Shown piece after piece: positions 10,345 through 19,503 of a stretch of DNA of 64,000 nt (positions within the stretch are counted from its first letter, which is position 1; the number at the start of each line of letters is the position of its first letter). Source of the DNA: CAMBRQ01 sp945870325. Lineage in GTDB: Bacteria; Bacillota; Clostridia; Lachnospirales; Lachnospiraceae. The position numbers and the translations under genes are program-made. The notes under the pieces were generated by a model. That model was not told where the DNA came from. It worked only from the letters and a program-made list of their open reading frames with translations, and did not search any database. The stretch covers positions 1 to 64,000 of the forward strand of contig NZ_JBNPMC010000013.1 in assembly GCF_050313795.1 (NCBI RefSeq), read 5' to 3'.

Positions 10345-10605
10345 ATGAAGGGAACAGGAAGCAAAAACGCCTGGGCTTTATTTCTGTTTGTCTTAACAGG
10401 CATTGTACTTGGTGGGTTTATCGGAATGCTGGCAGAAGGTGTTCCCGCCCTTAACTGGCTGTCTTATGGACAGGCTTTTGGGCTGGAGGAACCAGTGGTC
10501 CTGAATTTTGGAATTCTGGTGATCACATTTGGTCTTTCGATTAAGATAACCATCGCAAGTATTATTGGCGTGATTCTTGCTATTATTATTTATCGCTTCT
10601 TATAA
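10345..10605 (+). CDS. DUF4321 small membrane protein
   Basis: An 86-residue protein with two hydrophobic segments (about residues 9-32 and 58-84) separated by a short extracytoplasmic-looking loop. The pattern matches the DUF4321 family, which is found in Clostridia next to mreB or radC. No function is known. A very strong ribosome binding site (GAGGAGGAG) precedes ATG 10345. As the first gene of the cell-shape operon it may have an envelope role, but this is inference from position only. Confidence 0.82.
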   Translation: MKGTGSKNAWALFLFVLTGIVLGGFIGMLAEGVPALNWLSYGQAFGLEEPVVLNFGILVITFGLSIKITIASIIGVILAIIIYRFL

Positions 10606-10615
10606 GTTCTGATAT

Positions 10616-10655
10616 GAGTTGCCATGCATCCGAAGGGAACTGCCATCGGCAACTC
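10616..10655 (+). promoter_or_regulatory. Inverted repeat directly upstream of radC
   Basis: GAGTTGCC (10616-10623) and GGCAACTC (10648-10655) form a perfect 8-bp stem around a 24-nt loop, ending 6 bp before the GTG at which radC may start. There is no T-run, so it is not a standard terminator. It could regulate radC translation or processing of the transcript. I do not recognise it as a known RNA family. Confidence 0.4.
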
Positions 10656-10661
10656 CTGTAG

Positions 10662-11378
10662 GTGTCGTACGAATCCAAAGATAAAATGAATCAGTCAAAT
10701 ACCATGAAAGAAATACCTGAGATGGAACGCCCATATGAGAAATGTGAGCAAAAAGGTGCCGGCAGCCTAAGTGATGAGGAACTGCTGGCGGTGTTATTAC
10801 GTACTGGCACTCATGGAGAGAATGCGCTCTCGCTGGCAAGAAAAATCCTGTATTATGCAGGAGAGACCGGAATACTGGGGATACACCAATTCAGTATCGA
10901 GAGGCTTAAGAGTATCAAAGGCATTGGGAAAGTCAAAGCAATTCAGTTATCCTGTATATCAGAACTTGCCAAGAGACTTGCCAAAGCCTCCTATCAGGAT
11001 ACATTATGCTTTGAGAATCCGGAAACGGTTGCCAGATATTATATGGAAGACCTGCGGCATGAGAAGCAGGAGATGATGAAACTCTTAATGTTGAATACAA
11101 GAGCGAGACTGATTGGCGAGACCAATATCTCGAAAGGGACGGTCAACGCTTCCATCATTACGCCAAGAGAACTTTTTATAGAAGCATTACAAAAGAATGC
11201 TGTGTCCATTGTAATTATGCATAACCACCCAAGCGGAGATCCGACTCCCAGCCGTGAAGATATGCTGATAACCAAGAGAATCCTTGATGCAGGCGCATTA
11301 ATTGGAATCGAACTGTTAGATCATATCATCATTGGCAATAATTGTTATATAAGTTTCCGGGAGGAGGGTATGCTTTAG
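10662..11378 (+). CDS. radC: RadC family JAB/MPN protein
   Basis: A UPF0758/RadC protein: an N-terminal helix-hairpin-helix region (SIKGIGKVKAIQL) followed by a JAMM metalloprotease-like domain with HNHPSGDPTPSRED. The old link to DNA repair in E. coli is disputed, and the biochemical role is open. The start is uncertain. GTG 10662 gives 238 residues; ATG 10686 and ATG 10704 are also in frame, and the last best fits where family conservation begins (MKEIPEMERP). None has a good ribosome binding site, which is odd beside its neighbours. radC next to mreB is a common arrangement. Confidence 0.92.
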   Translation: MSYESKDKMNQSNTMKEIPEMERPYEKCEQKGAGSLSDEELLAVLLRTGTHGENALSLARKILYYAGETGILGIHQFSIERLKSIKGIGKVKAIQLSCISELAKRLAKASYQDTLCFENPETVARYYMEDLRHEKQEMMKLLMLNTRARLIGETNISKGTVNASIITPRELFIEALQKNAVSIVIMHNHPSGDPTPSREDMLITKRILDAGALIGIELLDHIIIGNNCYISFREEGML

Positions 11379-11393
11379 AAAGGATCATATCAG

Positions 11394-12416
11394 ATGGCAA
11401 GGAATGTATACGGACTGGATCTTGGATCTTATGAGATCAAGGTCTATGACAAGAAGAAAGATACAATTTGGAAAGAAAAAGATGTCATTGCGTTAAAGGA
11501 CGTAAGAGAGATCTTTGCAGTGGGAGACGATGCCTATGAGATGTATGAAAAGGCACCTTCCAATATAGAAGTCGTATTCCCTATGAAAGAGGGAGTAATC
11601 GCACATTTTAACAATATGCAGTTCTTATTACAGAATCTGCTGAAAAAAGGACGGCAGTTTGCCAGAGGCTCTGAATACGTGATTGCCGTACCGACAGATG
11701 TTACCGAGGTTCAAAAGAAAGCATTCTTTGACCTGGTGATCCATTCTACGGCGAAGGCAAAAGAGGTTAATATCGTAGAACGCTCCATTGCAGATGCTGT
11801 AGGACTGAATCTGGATGTAAAGAACACCAAGGGCGTGTTCATCGTCAATTTCGGCGGTGATACAACTGAGTTATCCGTGATCGCCGGAGGCGGTATGGTC
11901 ATGAACCGGCTCCTGAAGATTGGTGGTTCTACTTTCGATCAGTCCGTAGTCAATCTGGTTCGTCATAGTCACGACTTCCTGATTGGCATCCATACGGCAG
12001 AAGTCCTGCGTAAAAGTTTTGGAATCTTTACCAGTGATGCGGAATCCATGCTTACGGTTGCAGGACGAGACCTTATCACAGGTGTTCCGATGCGCAAGGC
12101 AATCTCCATCAGCCTTGTAAGAGCAGCTATGAAGGACCCGCTTCTGGAATGTGTCCGCGCCATCAATTCTTTGCTTGACCGCACACCGCCTGAGGTACGC
12201 AAAGCCATTCATGAGAATGGTATCTTCCTGACAGGAGGCGTTGCAAATACTGCAGGATTGGAGACTTATGTTGAGGAGATGGTTGGAATTACGACCAGAA
12301 CCGCTTTAGAACCTGATATCTGCGCCGTATCAGGATTGAAAAAAATCATTCAGTCAAAAGATCTGAGAAAACTTGCTTATTCAATGTTAGATGAAAATTA
12401 TAGGTGGATGAGATAA
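11394..12416 (+). CDS. mreB: MreB-type rod-shape actin homologue, divergent
   Basis: MreB forms membrane-associated filaments that guide lateral wall synthesis. The 340-residue protein has phosphate-1 LDLGSYEIKVY, the later FLTGGVANTAGLE, and a phosphate-2 motif NFGGDTTELSV where typical MreB has DIGGGTTE, so Asp is replaced by Asn and a Gly by Asp. The rest aligns over full length. The context is decisive: mreC follows after 1 bp, then mreD and pbp2. AAAGG precedes ATG 11394. Given the altered ATP site, polymer dynamics may differ from model MreB. Confidence 0.93.
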   Translation: MARNVYGLDLGSYEIKVYDKKKDTIWKEKDVIALKDVREIFAVGDDAYEMYEKAPSNIEVVFPMKEGVIAHFNNMQFLLQNLLKKGRQFARGSEYVIAVPTDVTEVQKKAFFDLVIHSTAKAKEVNIVERSIADAVGLNLDVKNTKGVFIVNFGGDTTELSVIAGGGMVMNRLLKIGGSTFDQSVVNLVRHSHDFLIGIHTAEVLRKSFGIFTSDAESMLTVAGRDLITGVPMRKAISISLVRAAMKDPLLECVRAINSLLDRTPPEVRKAIHENGIFLTGGVANTAGLETYVEEMVGITTRTALEPDICAVSGLKKIIQSKDLRKLAYSMLDENYRWMR

Positions 12417-12417
12417 T

Positions 12418-13308
12418 ATGAAGACTAAGAATCAATCTTCTCTTTCAAGTAAATACTGGTTGATCATTCTGGCAGTGATTTGTGTGATACTGCTGGGCAT
12501 TGAGCGTTTCACAGATGGCGGTGGTCCATTGCGGTTCATTGCCAATTATACAGTGATACCAATGCAGAAGGGAATCAGTTATGTAGGACGCTTCATGAGT
12601 GATATATCTGACAATTTTGATACTCTGGAAGAGATGAAGAAGGAAAATGAAAAACTACAGTCCAGAGTAGATGAACTTACAATCGATAATACCCGCCTGC
12701 GTCAGGAACAATATGAATTGGAACGTCTGCGTGAGGTATTAAAATTAGACGAGAATTATTCGGATTATGAGAAGATTGGCGCCCATGTTATTGCCAACAA
12801 TGGCAGCAACTGGTTTAATGACTTTACCATTGACAAGGGCAGCGAAGATGGAGTCAAGGTGGATTCCAATGTACTTGCCGGAAGCGGTTTGGCTGGGATC
12901 GTAACCGAAGTTGGACCCAATTATGCCCGAGTTCGTTCTATCATAGATGATGCCAGCAATATCAGTGCTATGATGTTATCCACTTCTGACACCTGTGTGG
13001 TCAGAGGAGATCTGGAATTAATGGCTGATGGAAGGATCCGTTTTGAAAAACTCGCCAACAATGATAATGAGATTGAGGTGGGAGAGCAGGTGGTAACTTC
13101 TCATGTCAGCAGCCGGTTCCTTCAGGGATTATTTATCGGGTATGTAAGTGATGTAGAGGTTGATTCGAATAATCTTACCCGCTCCGGCTATATTACCCCT
13201 GCGGTTGACTTCAGTAAGTTACAGGAAGTACTGGTGATTACTACAACCAAGCAGGAGATGTTGGATGCAAAGGATGATAAGAGCCAGGACGATAACGGAG
13301 GCGAATAG
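12418..13308 (+). CDS. mreC: Rod shape-determining protein MreC
   Basis: MreC is the bitopic scaffold of the elongasome that activates PBP2. It has one N-terminal membrane segment (about residues 12-30), a coiled coil (about residues 70-105, EEMKKENEKLQSRVDELT) and the C-terminal double beta-barrel region (ANNGSNWFNDFTIDKGSEDG onward). At 296 residues it is of normal length, with a charged Asp/Lys-rich tail. It starts 1 bp after the mreB stop and ends 3 bp before mreD. Confidence 0.96.
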   Translation: MKTKNQSSLSSKYWLIILAVICVILLGIERFTDGGGPLRFIANYTVIPMQKGISYVGRFMSDISDNFDTLEEMKKENEKLQSRVDELTIDNTRLRQEQYELERLREVLKLDENYSDYEKIGAHVIANNGSNWFNDFTIDKGSEDGVKVDSNVLAGSGLAGIVTEVGPNYARVRSIIDDASNISAMMLSTSDTCVVRGDLELMADGRIRFEKLANNDNEIEVGEQVVTSHVSSRFLQGLFIGYVSDVEVDSNNLTRSGYITPAVDFSKLQEVLVITTTKQEMLDAKDDKSQDDNGGE

Positions 13309-13311
13309 AAT

Positions 13312-13830
13312 ATGAAGAGAAAACTGATAACCTTTTTGATTATTATTGTCTGTTTTCTGCTGCAAAGTTCCATATTCCACTATCTGTCATTTGCTGCAAT
13401 CAAGCCGAATCTGCTGATTATTGTAACTTCTTCATTCGGCTTTATGAGAGGCAAGAAAGAAGGCTTATTCGTAGGCTTTGTTTCTGGTCTGTTTGCAGAT
13501 CTTTTCTGGGGCAGTGCTTTGGGTTTTAATATGCTTTTATATGCAGTGATCGGATATGTGAATGGCTTTTTCAGACGTTTGTTCTATGATGATGATATTA
13601 AACTTCCGATTGCACTGATTGGAGCAAGCGAGTTCCTGTATGGGCTGGTTACATACGCATGTATGTATATGCTGCAAGGGGACTTTGCTTTTATAGATTA
13701 TTTGATACACATTATTATGCCGGAACTGGTTTACACCATTCTGGTTACACTGGCACTATATCAGATGATATTATACATTAATAAGAGACTCGAAGCAGAA
13801 GAACAAAGGAGTGCAAGCAAATTTGTATAG
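13312..13830 (+). CDS. mreD: Rod shape-determining protein MreD
   Basis: A 172-residue integral membrane protein with about five hydrophobic segments and little soluble sequence. Together with position between mreC and pbp2 this identifies MreD, the small membrane partner of MreC. KPNLLIIVTSSFGFMRG is typical of the family. The start at ATG 13312 has GGAGG 11 bp upstream. The last 8 bp overlap the likely TTG start of pbp2. Confidence 0.95.
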   Translation: MKRKLITFLIIIVCFLLQSSIFHYLSFAAIKPNLLIIVTSSFGFMRGKKEGLFVGFVSGLFADLFWGSALGFNMLLYAVIGYVNGFFRRLFYDDDIKLPIALIGASEFLYGLVTYACMYMLQGDFAFIDYLIHIIMPELVYTILVTLALYQMILYINKRLEAEEQRSASKFV

Positions 13831-16765
13831 TTTATGGGAACGGATCAAATCCGGCATATTAGAAATCGTACAATCCCGAATATTTGTTGTAATCATCGTA
13901 TTTTGCGTTATGTCTGCCATTTTAGTCCAGCGGGTATTCTACTTGCAGATCGTAAAAGGGCAGGAGTATTTTGATGACTATAAGTTACAGATTCAGAAGA
14001 CCAAAGAGGTCGAAGGTACCCGTGGGAATATCTATGACCGTAACGGGAAACTGATCGCATATAATGAACTGGCTTATTCTGTCACTATAGAAGATAACAG
14101 TGATTACGATTCTGTCAGCGAAAAGAACAAAGAGATGAACAAAGTAATCTCAACAGTGATTGATATGGTAGAATCCAACGGTGATACAGTAATCAATAAT
14201 TTCGGAATTATTCTGGATAATAACAATAATTATGTGTTTATTGCAGAGAATGATACACAGAAGTTAAGATTTATTGCTGATGTGTATGGCAAGAAGACGA
14301 TCGACCAACTGAGCAAAAAACAGCAAAGCGCGACGGCTGCAGATATCATTGACTATCTGTGTACCGATAAATTGAATGGTTATGGCATTGACCAGAAGAA
14401 GCTGGAAAAAGAAGAAGTCCTGAAACTGGTGAACATCCGCTATGCTCTTTCATTAAATAACTTCCAGAAATACATCGCAACTACGATTGCAGAGGATGTC
14501 AGCGATGAGACGGTTGCGGATGTTATGGAGAATCTGGACAGCCTTCCGGGAGTGAATGTTGAAGAAGAATCCTTAAGGCGCTATGCAGACAGTTATTGTT
14601 TCGCGAATCTGATCGGCTATACCGGACAGATCTCTCAGGATGAGTATGATAAACTGAGCAAAGAAGAGCAGAAGACTTATTCTAAGACAGATACTGTGGG
14701 CAAATCCGGTCTTGAACAGACTCTGGATTCCCAACTTCAAGGTGAAAAAGGCGAAGTTAAGCTATACGTGAATAGTGTCGGAAAAGTAATTGAAACAGTC
14801 AAAGGGAAAGATCCACAAGCAGGTAATGATGTATATCTTTCTCTGGACTATGATCTTCAGGTTGCGGCTTATCACATTATTGAGCAAGAACTGGCAGGTA
14901 TTCTGCTGGCGAAGATTCAAAATGCACTGGACTATGATCGTACGCAAGTAGAAGACGGAAGCGACGTTATTATTCCAATTGGAGATGTTTATAATACATT
15001 TATTAATAATGATATTCTGGACATGAATCATTTTGGCGAGGAAGATGCCGGTATTGCAGAAAAGGAAGTGAATGCAATATTTACTTCCCGAAAAGAAGAG
15101 GTATTGCAGCAGATCTCGGATATTCTTCAGGATTCAGGTGCAGCTGCTTATAAGGATCAGCCAAAAGAATTCCAGGCATATCTGACATATATTGTTACCG
15201 AACTTCTGACCAGCAAAACCGGAATCCTTATGTCGGATGCCATTGATACCAGTGATGAGACCTACAAGGCATGGAAAGATGATGAGACGATTAATGTCAA
15301 CACTTATCTGAACTATGCAATCTCTAAGAACTGGATCAATACTTCTCTTTTAAAAGAATATATGTCATCCGGCGGAGAATATTCCGATTCCAGCGAACTT
15401 TATCAGGGATTGACTGCCTATATTCTTGACTATATCAGTTCTGATAATAGTTTTGACAAACTGATCTATCGGTACCTGATCCGATCAGGCGCGGTTACCG
15501 GACGCCAGGTATGCATGATCCTGTATGAACAGGAGATTCTGGACTATGATGAAGGTCAGTATAACGGATTGAATTCCGGAAGTGTGAATGCTTATGATTT
15601 CGTTCGCGGCAAGATTGAAACCCTGGAGTTAACACCGGGACAGCTTGCCCTTGAGCCTTGTACAGGTTCTCTGGTCATGACAGATACGAATACAGGTGAA
15701 GTTCTTGCCTGTGTATCTTACCCTGGCTTTGATAATAACCGGCTTGCCAATGCGATGGACTCTAATTACTATAATAAACTGGTAACCGATCAGGCAAGAC
15801 CGTTCTATAATAATGCTACGCAGGAGAAGACAGCCCCAGGTTCCACATATAAGCCACTGGTGGCTATCGCCGGTCTGACGGAAGGTGTGATTGATACGGG
15901 AACTTATCTTCCGTGTCACGGTGTCTATAAGAAGGTAACACCGAATCCAAGATGCTGGATCTATCCGAATGCACATGGGAGTCTGGATGTATCTGGTGCA
16001 ATTCAGAATTCCTGTAACAGTTTCTTCTATGAAGTGGGATATCGTCTGAGTCTTGAGAATACTGAGACGATACAGGATACGGAAGACGGCACGAATGAAA
16101 CTGAGACGAGTGTTAATTTCTCCAGTGAACTGGGAACGGATACCCTGAAGAAATATGCGGAAGCATTCGGACTTGGGCAGACTTCGGGATTAGAGATCTC
16201 TGAATCTGAGCCTCAGATCTCCAATGAGACCTCCGTAACGTCTGCAATTGGACAGGGTAATAACAACTATACCACCAGCCAGCTGGCAAGATATATTACG
16301 GCAGTTGCCAACAAGGGAACTGTCTATAGTCTGACCTTGCTTGACAAAGTCACTTCTGTGGACGGTGAAACAATCAAAAAATATGAACCGGAAGTTATCA
16401 ACACCATCACGGATGTTGCAGATTCTTCCTGGACAGCAGTTCATACTGGTATGAGAAATGTAGTAACCGTTGCCCATAGTGATATATTTGCAAAACTAAT
16501 TGCAAGCGATGTAAAACTGTCTGGAAAGACAGGTACAGCACAACAGAGCGAAACTCATCCGGACCACGGACTCTTTGTTGGCTTCGCGCCAAGTGATAGT
16601 CCCGAGGTGGCATTTGCGATCCGTATTGCTAACGGATACAGTTCTACCTATGCCGCTGAGATAGGGAATGATGTCATGGAGTACTATTATCAGATAACCC
16701 CGGCAGAGGAGATTCTCACCGGAACAGCAGCCAAGATAAGTGTAGGAGCGACAGGAGGAGATTAA
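13823..16765 (+). CDS. mrdA: Penicillin-binding protein 2, enlarged form
   Basis: This is the class B transpeptidase of the elongasome, which cross-links new lateral wall. It has an N-terminal membrane anchor, a PBP-dimer domain (GTRGNIYDRNGKLIAYNE near residue 60), and the active-site motifs STYK (near 674), SCN (near 729) and KTG (near 902). It is 980 residues, whereas related PBP2 proteins are about 600-720. The excess is a helical, acidic block at about residues 360-605, between the dimer and transpeptidase domains. I prefer TTG 13823, with AGGAG 11 bp upstream; GTG 13811 would have no spacing. It overlaps mreD by 8 bp. Confidence 0.94.
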   Translation: MYSLWERIKSGILEIVQSRIFVVIIVFCVMSAILVQRVFYLQIVKGQEYFDDYKLQIQKTKEVEGTRGNIYDRNGKLIAYNELAYSVTIEDNSDYDSVSEKNKEMNKVISTVIDMVESNGDTVINNFGIILDNNNNYVFIAENDTQKLRFIADVYGKKTIDQLSKKQQSATAADIIDYLCTDKLNGYGIDQKKLEKEEVLKLVNIRYALSLNNFQKYIATTIAEDVSDETVADVMENLDSLPGVNVEEESLRRYADSYCFANLIGYTGQISQDEYDKLSKEEQKTYSKTDTVGKSGLEQTLDSQLQGEKGEVKLYVNSVGKVIETVKGKDPQAGNDVYLSLDYDLQVAAYHIIEQELAGILLAKIQNALDYDRTQVEDGSDVIIPIGDVYNTFINNDILDMNHFGEEDAGIAEKEVNAIFTSRKEEVLQQISDILQDSGAAAYKDQPKEFQAYLTYIVTELLTSKTGILMSDAIDTSDETYKAWKDDETINVNTYLNYAISKNWINTSLLKEYMSSGGEYSDSSELYQGLTAYILDYISSDNSFDKLIYRYLIRSGAVTGRQVCMILYEQEILDYDEGQYNGLNSGSVNAYDFVRGKIETLELTPGQLALEPCTGSLVMTDTNTGEVLACVSYPGFDNNRLANAMDSNYYNKLVTDQARPFYNNATQEKTAPGSTYKPLVAIAGLTEGVIDTGTYLPCHGVYKKVTPNPRCWIYPNAHGSLDVSGAIQNSCNSFFYEVGYRLSLENTETIQDTEDGTNETETSVNFSSELGTDTLKKYAEAFGLGQTSGLEISESEPQISNETSVTSAIGQGNNNYTTSQLARYITAVANKGTVYSLTLLDKVTSVDGETIKKYEPEVINTITDVADSSWTAVHTGMRNVVTVAHSDIFAKLIASDVKLSGKTGTAQQSETHPDHGLFVGFAPSDSPEVAFAIRIANGYSSTYAAEIGNDVMEYYYQITPAEEILTGTAAKISVGATGGD

Positions 16766-16782
16766 GGAAGGGATGAGCATGT

Positions 16783-17373
16783 GTGAAAGATGCGGTACTC
16801 ATTAAGAGTAACAGATACGGCATTACTATTTACTTTGATCCGGACATGCCCTATGAGGAACTGGTGATGGAAGTAAAAAAGAAGTTTCAGTCTTCGGCAC
16901 ATTTTTTCAATCATGCTGAGATGGCAGTGGAATTCGAAGGCCGTGCTTTCACAAAAGAAGAAGAGCAGCTGATGACAGAAGTCATTCAGGATGCAGCCAA
17001 GATACAGATCTTATGCATCATTGAGAAGAATACTTATACAGAACAGATCCACAAACGAATGCTGGACGAAAGCCTGGAAGCCATTCATGAAAGAGACGGC
17101 CAGTTCTATAAAGGTACGCTAAGAGGAAGACAGATTCTGGAATCTGAGACAAGCATTGTAGTTGTTGGAGATATCGAAGAGGGTGCCACCATCGTATCGA
17201 AGGGCAATATCGTAGTGACCGGCACCATCTACGGAACTGCCATTGCAGGAGTATCCGGCAATTATGATGCCGTCATAGCAGCAAACCATATGGAGCCTAA
17301 GAGGCTTCGTATCGGAGATATTGAAGTCAAACCAGTTATAGGAGGAAGTTATTCATGGGCGAAGTTATTGTAA
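16783..17373 (+). CDS. minC: Septum site-determining protein MinC
   Basis: MinC blocks FtsZ assembly away from midcell and is recruited by MinD. The 196-residue protein has a short N-terminal FtsZ-binding domain and a C-terminal beta-helix (VVVGDIEEGATIVSKGNIVVTGTIYGTA) with the glycine-rich turns of the family. GTG 16783 is the start, with GGAAGGGA 9 bp upstream. Its final 19 bp overlap minD. All three min genes sit between pbp2 and rodA, which joins division placement to elongation in one transcript. Confidence 0.94.
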   Translation: MKDAVLIKSNRYGITIYFDPDMPYEELVMEVKKKFQSSAHFFNHAEMAVEFEGRAFTKEEEQLMTEVIQDAAKIQILCIIEKNTYTEQIHKRMLDESLEAIHERDGQFYKGTLRGRQILESETSIVVVGDIEEGATIVSKGNIVVTGTIYGTAIAGVSGNYDAVIAANHMEPKRLRIGDIEVKPVIGGSYSWAKLL

Positions 17374-18146
17374 TTACATCAGGAAAAGGCGGTGTCGGCA
17401 AGACAACGACAACGGCAAATATAGGAGCAGGATTATCCAAATTCGACAAAAAAGTAGTTGTGATTGATACAGATCTCGGTCTTCGTAATCTTGATGTGGT
17501 TATGGGTCTTGAGAATTTGATCGTCTATAACCTGGTAGATGTGATAGAAGGTACCTGCCGTTTGAAACAGGCGCTGATCCGGGATAAGCGTTATGAGAAT
17601 CTCTACCTGCTTCCGTCTGCACAGACGAAGGATAAGACGGCAATCTCTCCCGGACAGATGAAGAAACTCACATCCGAATTAAAAGAAGAATTCGATTACA
17701 TACTTCTGGATTGTCCGGCGGGAATCGAACAGGGATTCCAGAACGCAATTGCGGGTGCTGACCGTGCAATTATTGTCACTACTCCAGAAGTATCGGCAAT
17801 CCGAGATGCTGACAGGATCATTGGTCTTCTTGAAAGCAACCAGTTAAGAAAAATCGACTTGATCATCAACCGTATCCGCATGGATATGGTGAAACGTGGC
17901 GATATGATGTCCGTGGACGATGTAACCGAGATACTTGCTGTGCCTTTGATCGGAGCACTGCCGGATGATGAGCAGGTAGTCATCGGTACCAACCAGGGTG
18001 AACCTGTAGTAGGACTCGATTCTAAGGCAGGTACGGCATATATGAATATCTGTAAGCGTATTATGGGCATAGATGTCCCATTCATGGAACTTGACAGCAG
18101 TACCGGGCTTCTTTCTAAGTTGACACATCTCTTCAAAAAAGATTAG
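17355..18146 (+). CDS. minD: Septum site-determining ATPase MinD
   Basis: MinD is the membrane-binding ParA-type ATPase that carries MinC to the poles. The 263 residues start with VIVITSGKGGVGKTTTTANIGAGL, a deviant Walker A with both lysines, followed by DTDLGLRNLDVVMGLE. The C-terminal LLSKLTHLFKKD is the amphipathic membrane-targeting helix. GGAGGAAG precedes ATG 17355. It overlaps minC by 19 bp and is followed 11 bp later by minE. Confidence 0.98.
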   Translation: MGEVIVITSGKGGVGKTTTTANIGAGLSKFDKKVVVIDTDLGLRNLDVVMGLENLIVYNLVDVIEGTCRLKQALIRDKRYENLYLLPSAQTKDKTAISPGQMKKLTSELKEEFDYILLDCPAGIEQGFQNAIAGADRAIIVTTPEVSAIRDADRIIGLLESNQLRKIDLIINRIRMDMVKRGDMMSVDDVTEILAVPLIGALPDDEQVVIGTNQGEPVVGLDSKAGTAYMNICKRIMGIDVPFMELDSSTGLLSKLTHLFKKD

Positions 18147-18157
18147 GAGGATGTGTA

Positions 18158-18370
18158 ATGCTAAGAAAATCTTCAGTCTCAATTGCCAAGAACCGGCTTC
18201 GGGCACTGGTCATCTCAGACCGTGTCAGTTGTACGCCGGATGCTTATGATAACATATGCAGGGAACTATATGAAGCACTTTCCAAATATATGGAACTTAC
18301 AGAAGAAGATTTTCAGGTGGATATTAACCGGACACAAGTAGTAATTACATTTGCAGGAGAAGAAACGTGA
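18158..18370 (+). CDS. minE: Cell division topological specificity factor MinE
   Basis: A 70-residue protein in the minE position with the family pattern: a basic N-terminal segment (SIAKNRLRALVISDR) that would displace MinC from MinD, then a beta-alpha dimerisation part ending DINRTQVVITFAGEE. Its presence implies an oscillating Min system rather than the DivIVA-anchored one of B. subtilis. AGGAGG precedes ATG 18158. The stop overlaps the GTG start of rodA by 4 bp. Confidence 0.93.
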   Translation: MLRKSSVSIAKNRLRALVISDRVSCTPDAYDNICRELYEALSKYMELTEEDFQVDINRTQVVITFAGEET

Positions 18371-19491
18371 GATTACCTAGATTTACAAAATTGTACCATT
18401 TAAAAGATTATAAATTCAGCCTGGTAATTGCCGTTTTGGCAATCTCTATACTGGGGGTATTTGTTGTCGGCAGTGCCAAAGCAATCTATCAGCCAAAACA
18501 GATATTGGGCGTAGTCATCGGATTCATTGTAATGGTGATTGTATCTTTGATTGATTATATCTGGATCACGAACTTTTACTGGCTGATCTATGTCTTTGCA
18601 ATCGCGATTCTGGGAGCTGTTATCCCATTCGGCGAGTCTGTTAATGGTGCGAAGAGATGGATCAATCTGGGATTTACGACTTTTCAGCCTTCAGAACTTG
18701 CCAAGATCCTATTAATTATATTTTTTGCCAAATTCATCATGGAGCATGAAGAAGATCTTAACGATAAAGTGACTCTGCTCAAGTATGCTATTTTATCAGG
18801 TATTCCGCTGGTATTGATTGTAATAGAACCTAATCTGTCAACGACCATATGTACAACGCTCGTTATCTGTCTTATGATCTACGTAGGCGGATTAAGTTAT
18901 AAATTTATCGGAACAGTATTGATCATCCTGGTTCCGGTAGCAATTATCTTCTTAAGTATTGTTGTGCAGCCAAACCAGGTAATTCTCAAAGATTATCAGC
19001 AGAAGCGTATTCTGGCATTCTTAGAGCCAGAGAAATATGCCAGTGATGAGGCTTATCAACAGAAGAACTCGGTTATGGCAATTGGCTCCGGTCAGCTGAC
19101 TGGAAAAGGACTTAATAATAATACAACGACCTCCGTAAAGAATGGTAATTTTATCTTAGAGCCTCAGACGGACTTTATCTTTGCAATTGTTGGTGAAGAA
19201 CTTGGTTTTGTAGGAAGTTGTATAGTTATTGCTTTATTATTATTAATTGTGATACAATGTATTTTGATAGGAATACGATCGCAAGACATGGCTGGGAGGA
19301 TTATTTGCTGCGGGGTAGGCGGACTGATTGGGGTCCAGAGTTTCATTAATATCGGGGTTGCCACGCAGATACTTCCGAATACCGGAGTGCCCCTCCCGTT
19401 TGTAAGTTATGGACTGACTTCATTAGTGAGTCTGTATATAGGAATTGGTCTTGTATTAAATGTCGGGCTACAGCCGAAAAAATATCAGTAA
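18367..19491 (+). CDS. rodA: SEDS peptidoglycan polymerase RodA
   Basis: A SEDS-family glycosyltransferase that polymerises lipid II with PBP2 in the elongasome. It is a 374-residue protein with about ten membrane segments. Family motifs include NGAKRWINLG, FQPSELAKI and LEPQTDFIFAIVGEELGF with the catalytic aspartate. I call RodA rather than FtsW because of the mre-pbp2-min neighbours. GTG 18367 overlaps the minE stop, so it is probably translationally coupled. Confidence 0.95.
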   Translation: MRLPRFTKLYHLKDYKFSLVIAVLAISILGVFVVGSAKAIYQPKQILGVVIGFIVMVIVSLIDYIWITNFYWLIYVFAIAILGAVIPFGESVNGAKRWINLGFTTFQPSELAKILLIIFFAKFIMEHEEDLNDKVTLLKYAILSGIPLVLIVIEPNLSTTICTTLVICLMIYVGGLSYKFIGTVLIILVPVAIIFLSIVVQPNQVILKDYQQKRILAFLEPEKYASDEAYQQKNSVMAIGSGQLTGKGLNNNTTTSVKNGNFILEPQTDFIFAIVGEELGFVGSCIVIALLLLIVIQCILIGIRSQDMAGRIICCGVGGLIGVQSFINIGVATQILPNTGVPLPFVSYGLTSLVSLYIGIGLVLNVGLQPKKYQ

Positions 19492-19503
19492 GGAGTGAAG
19501 ACG

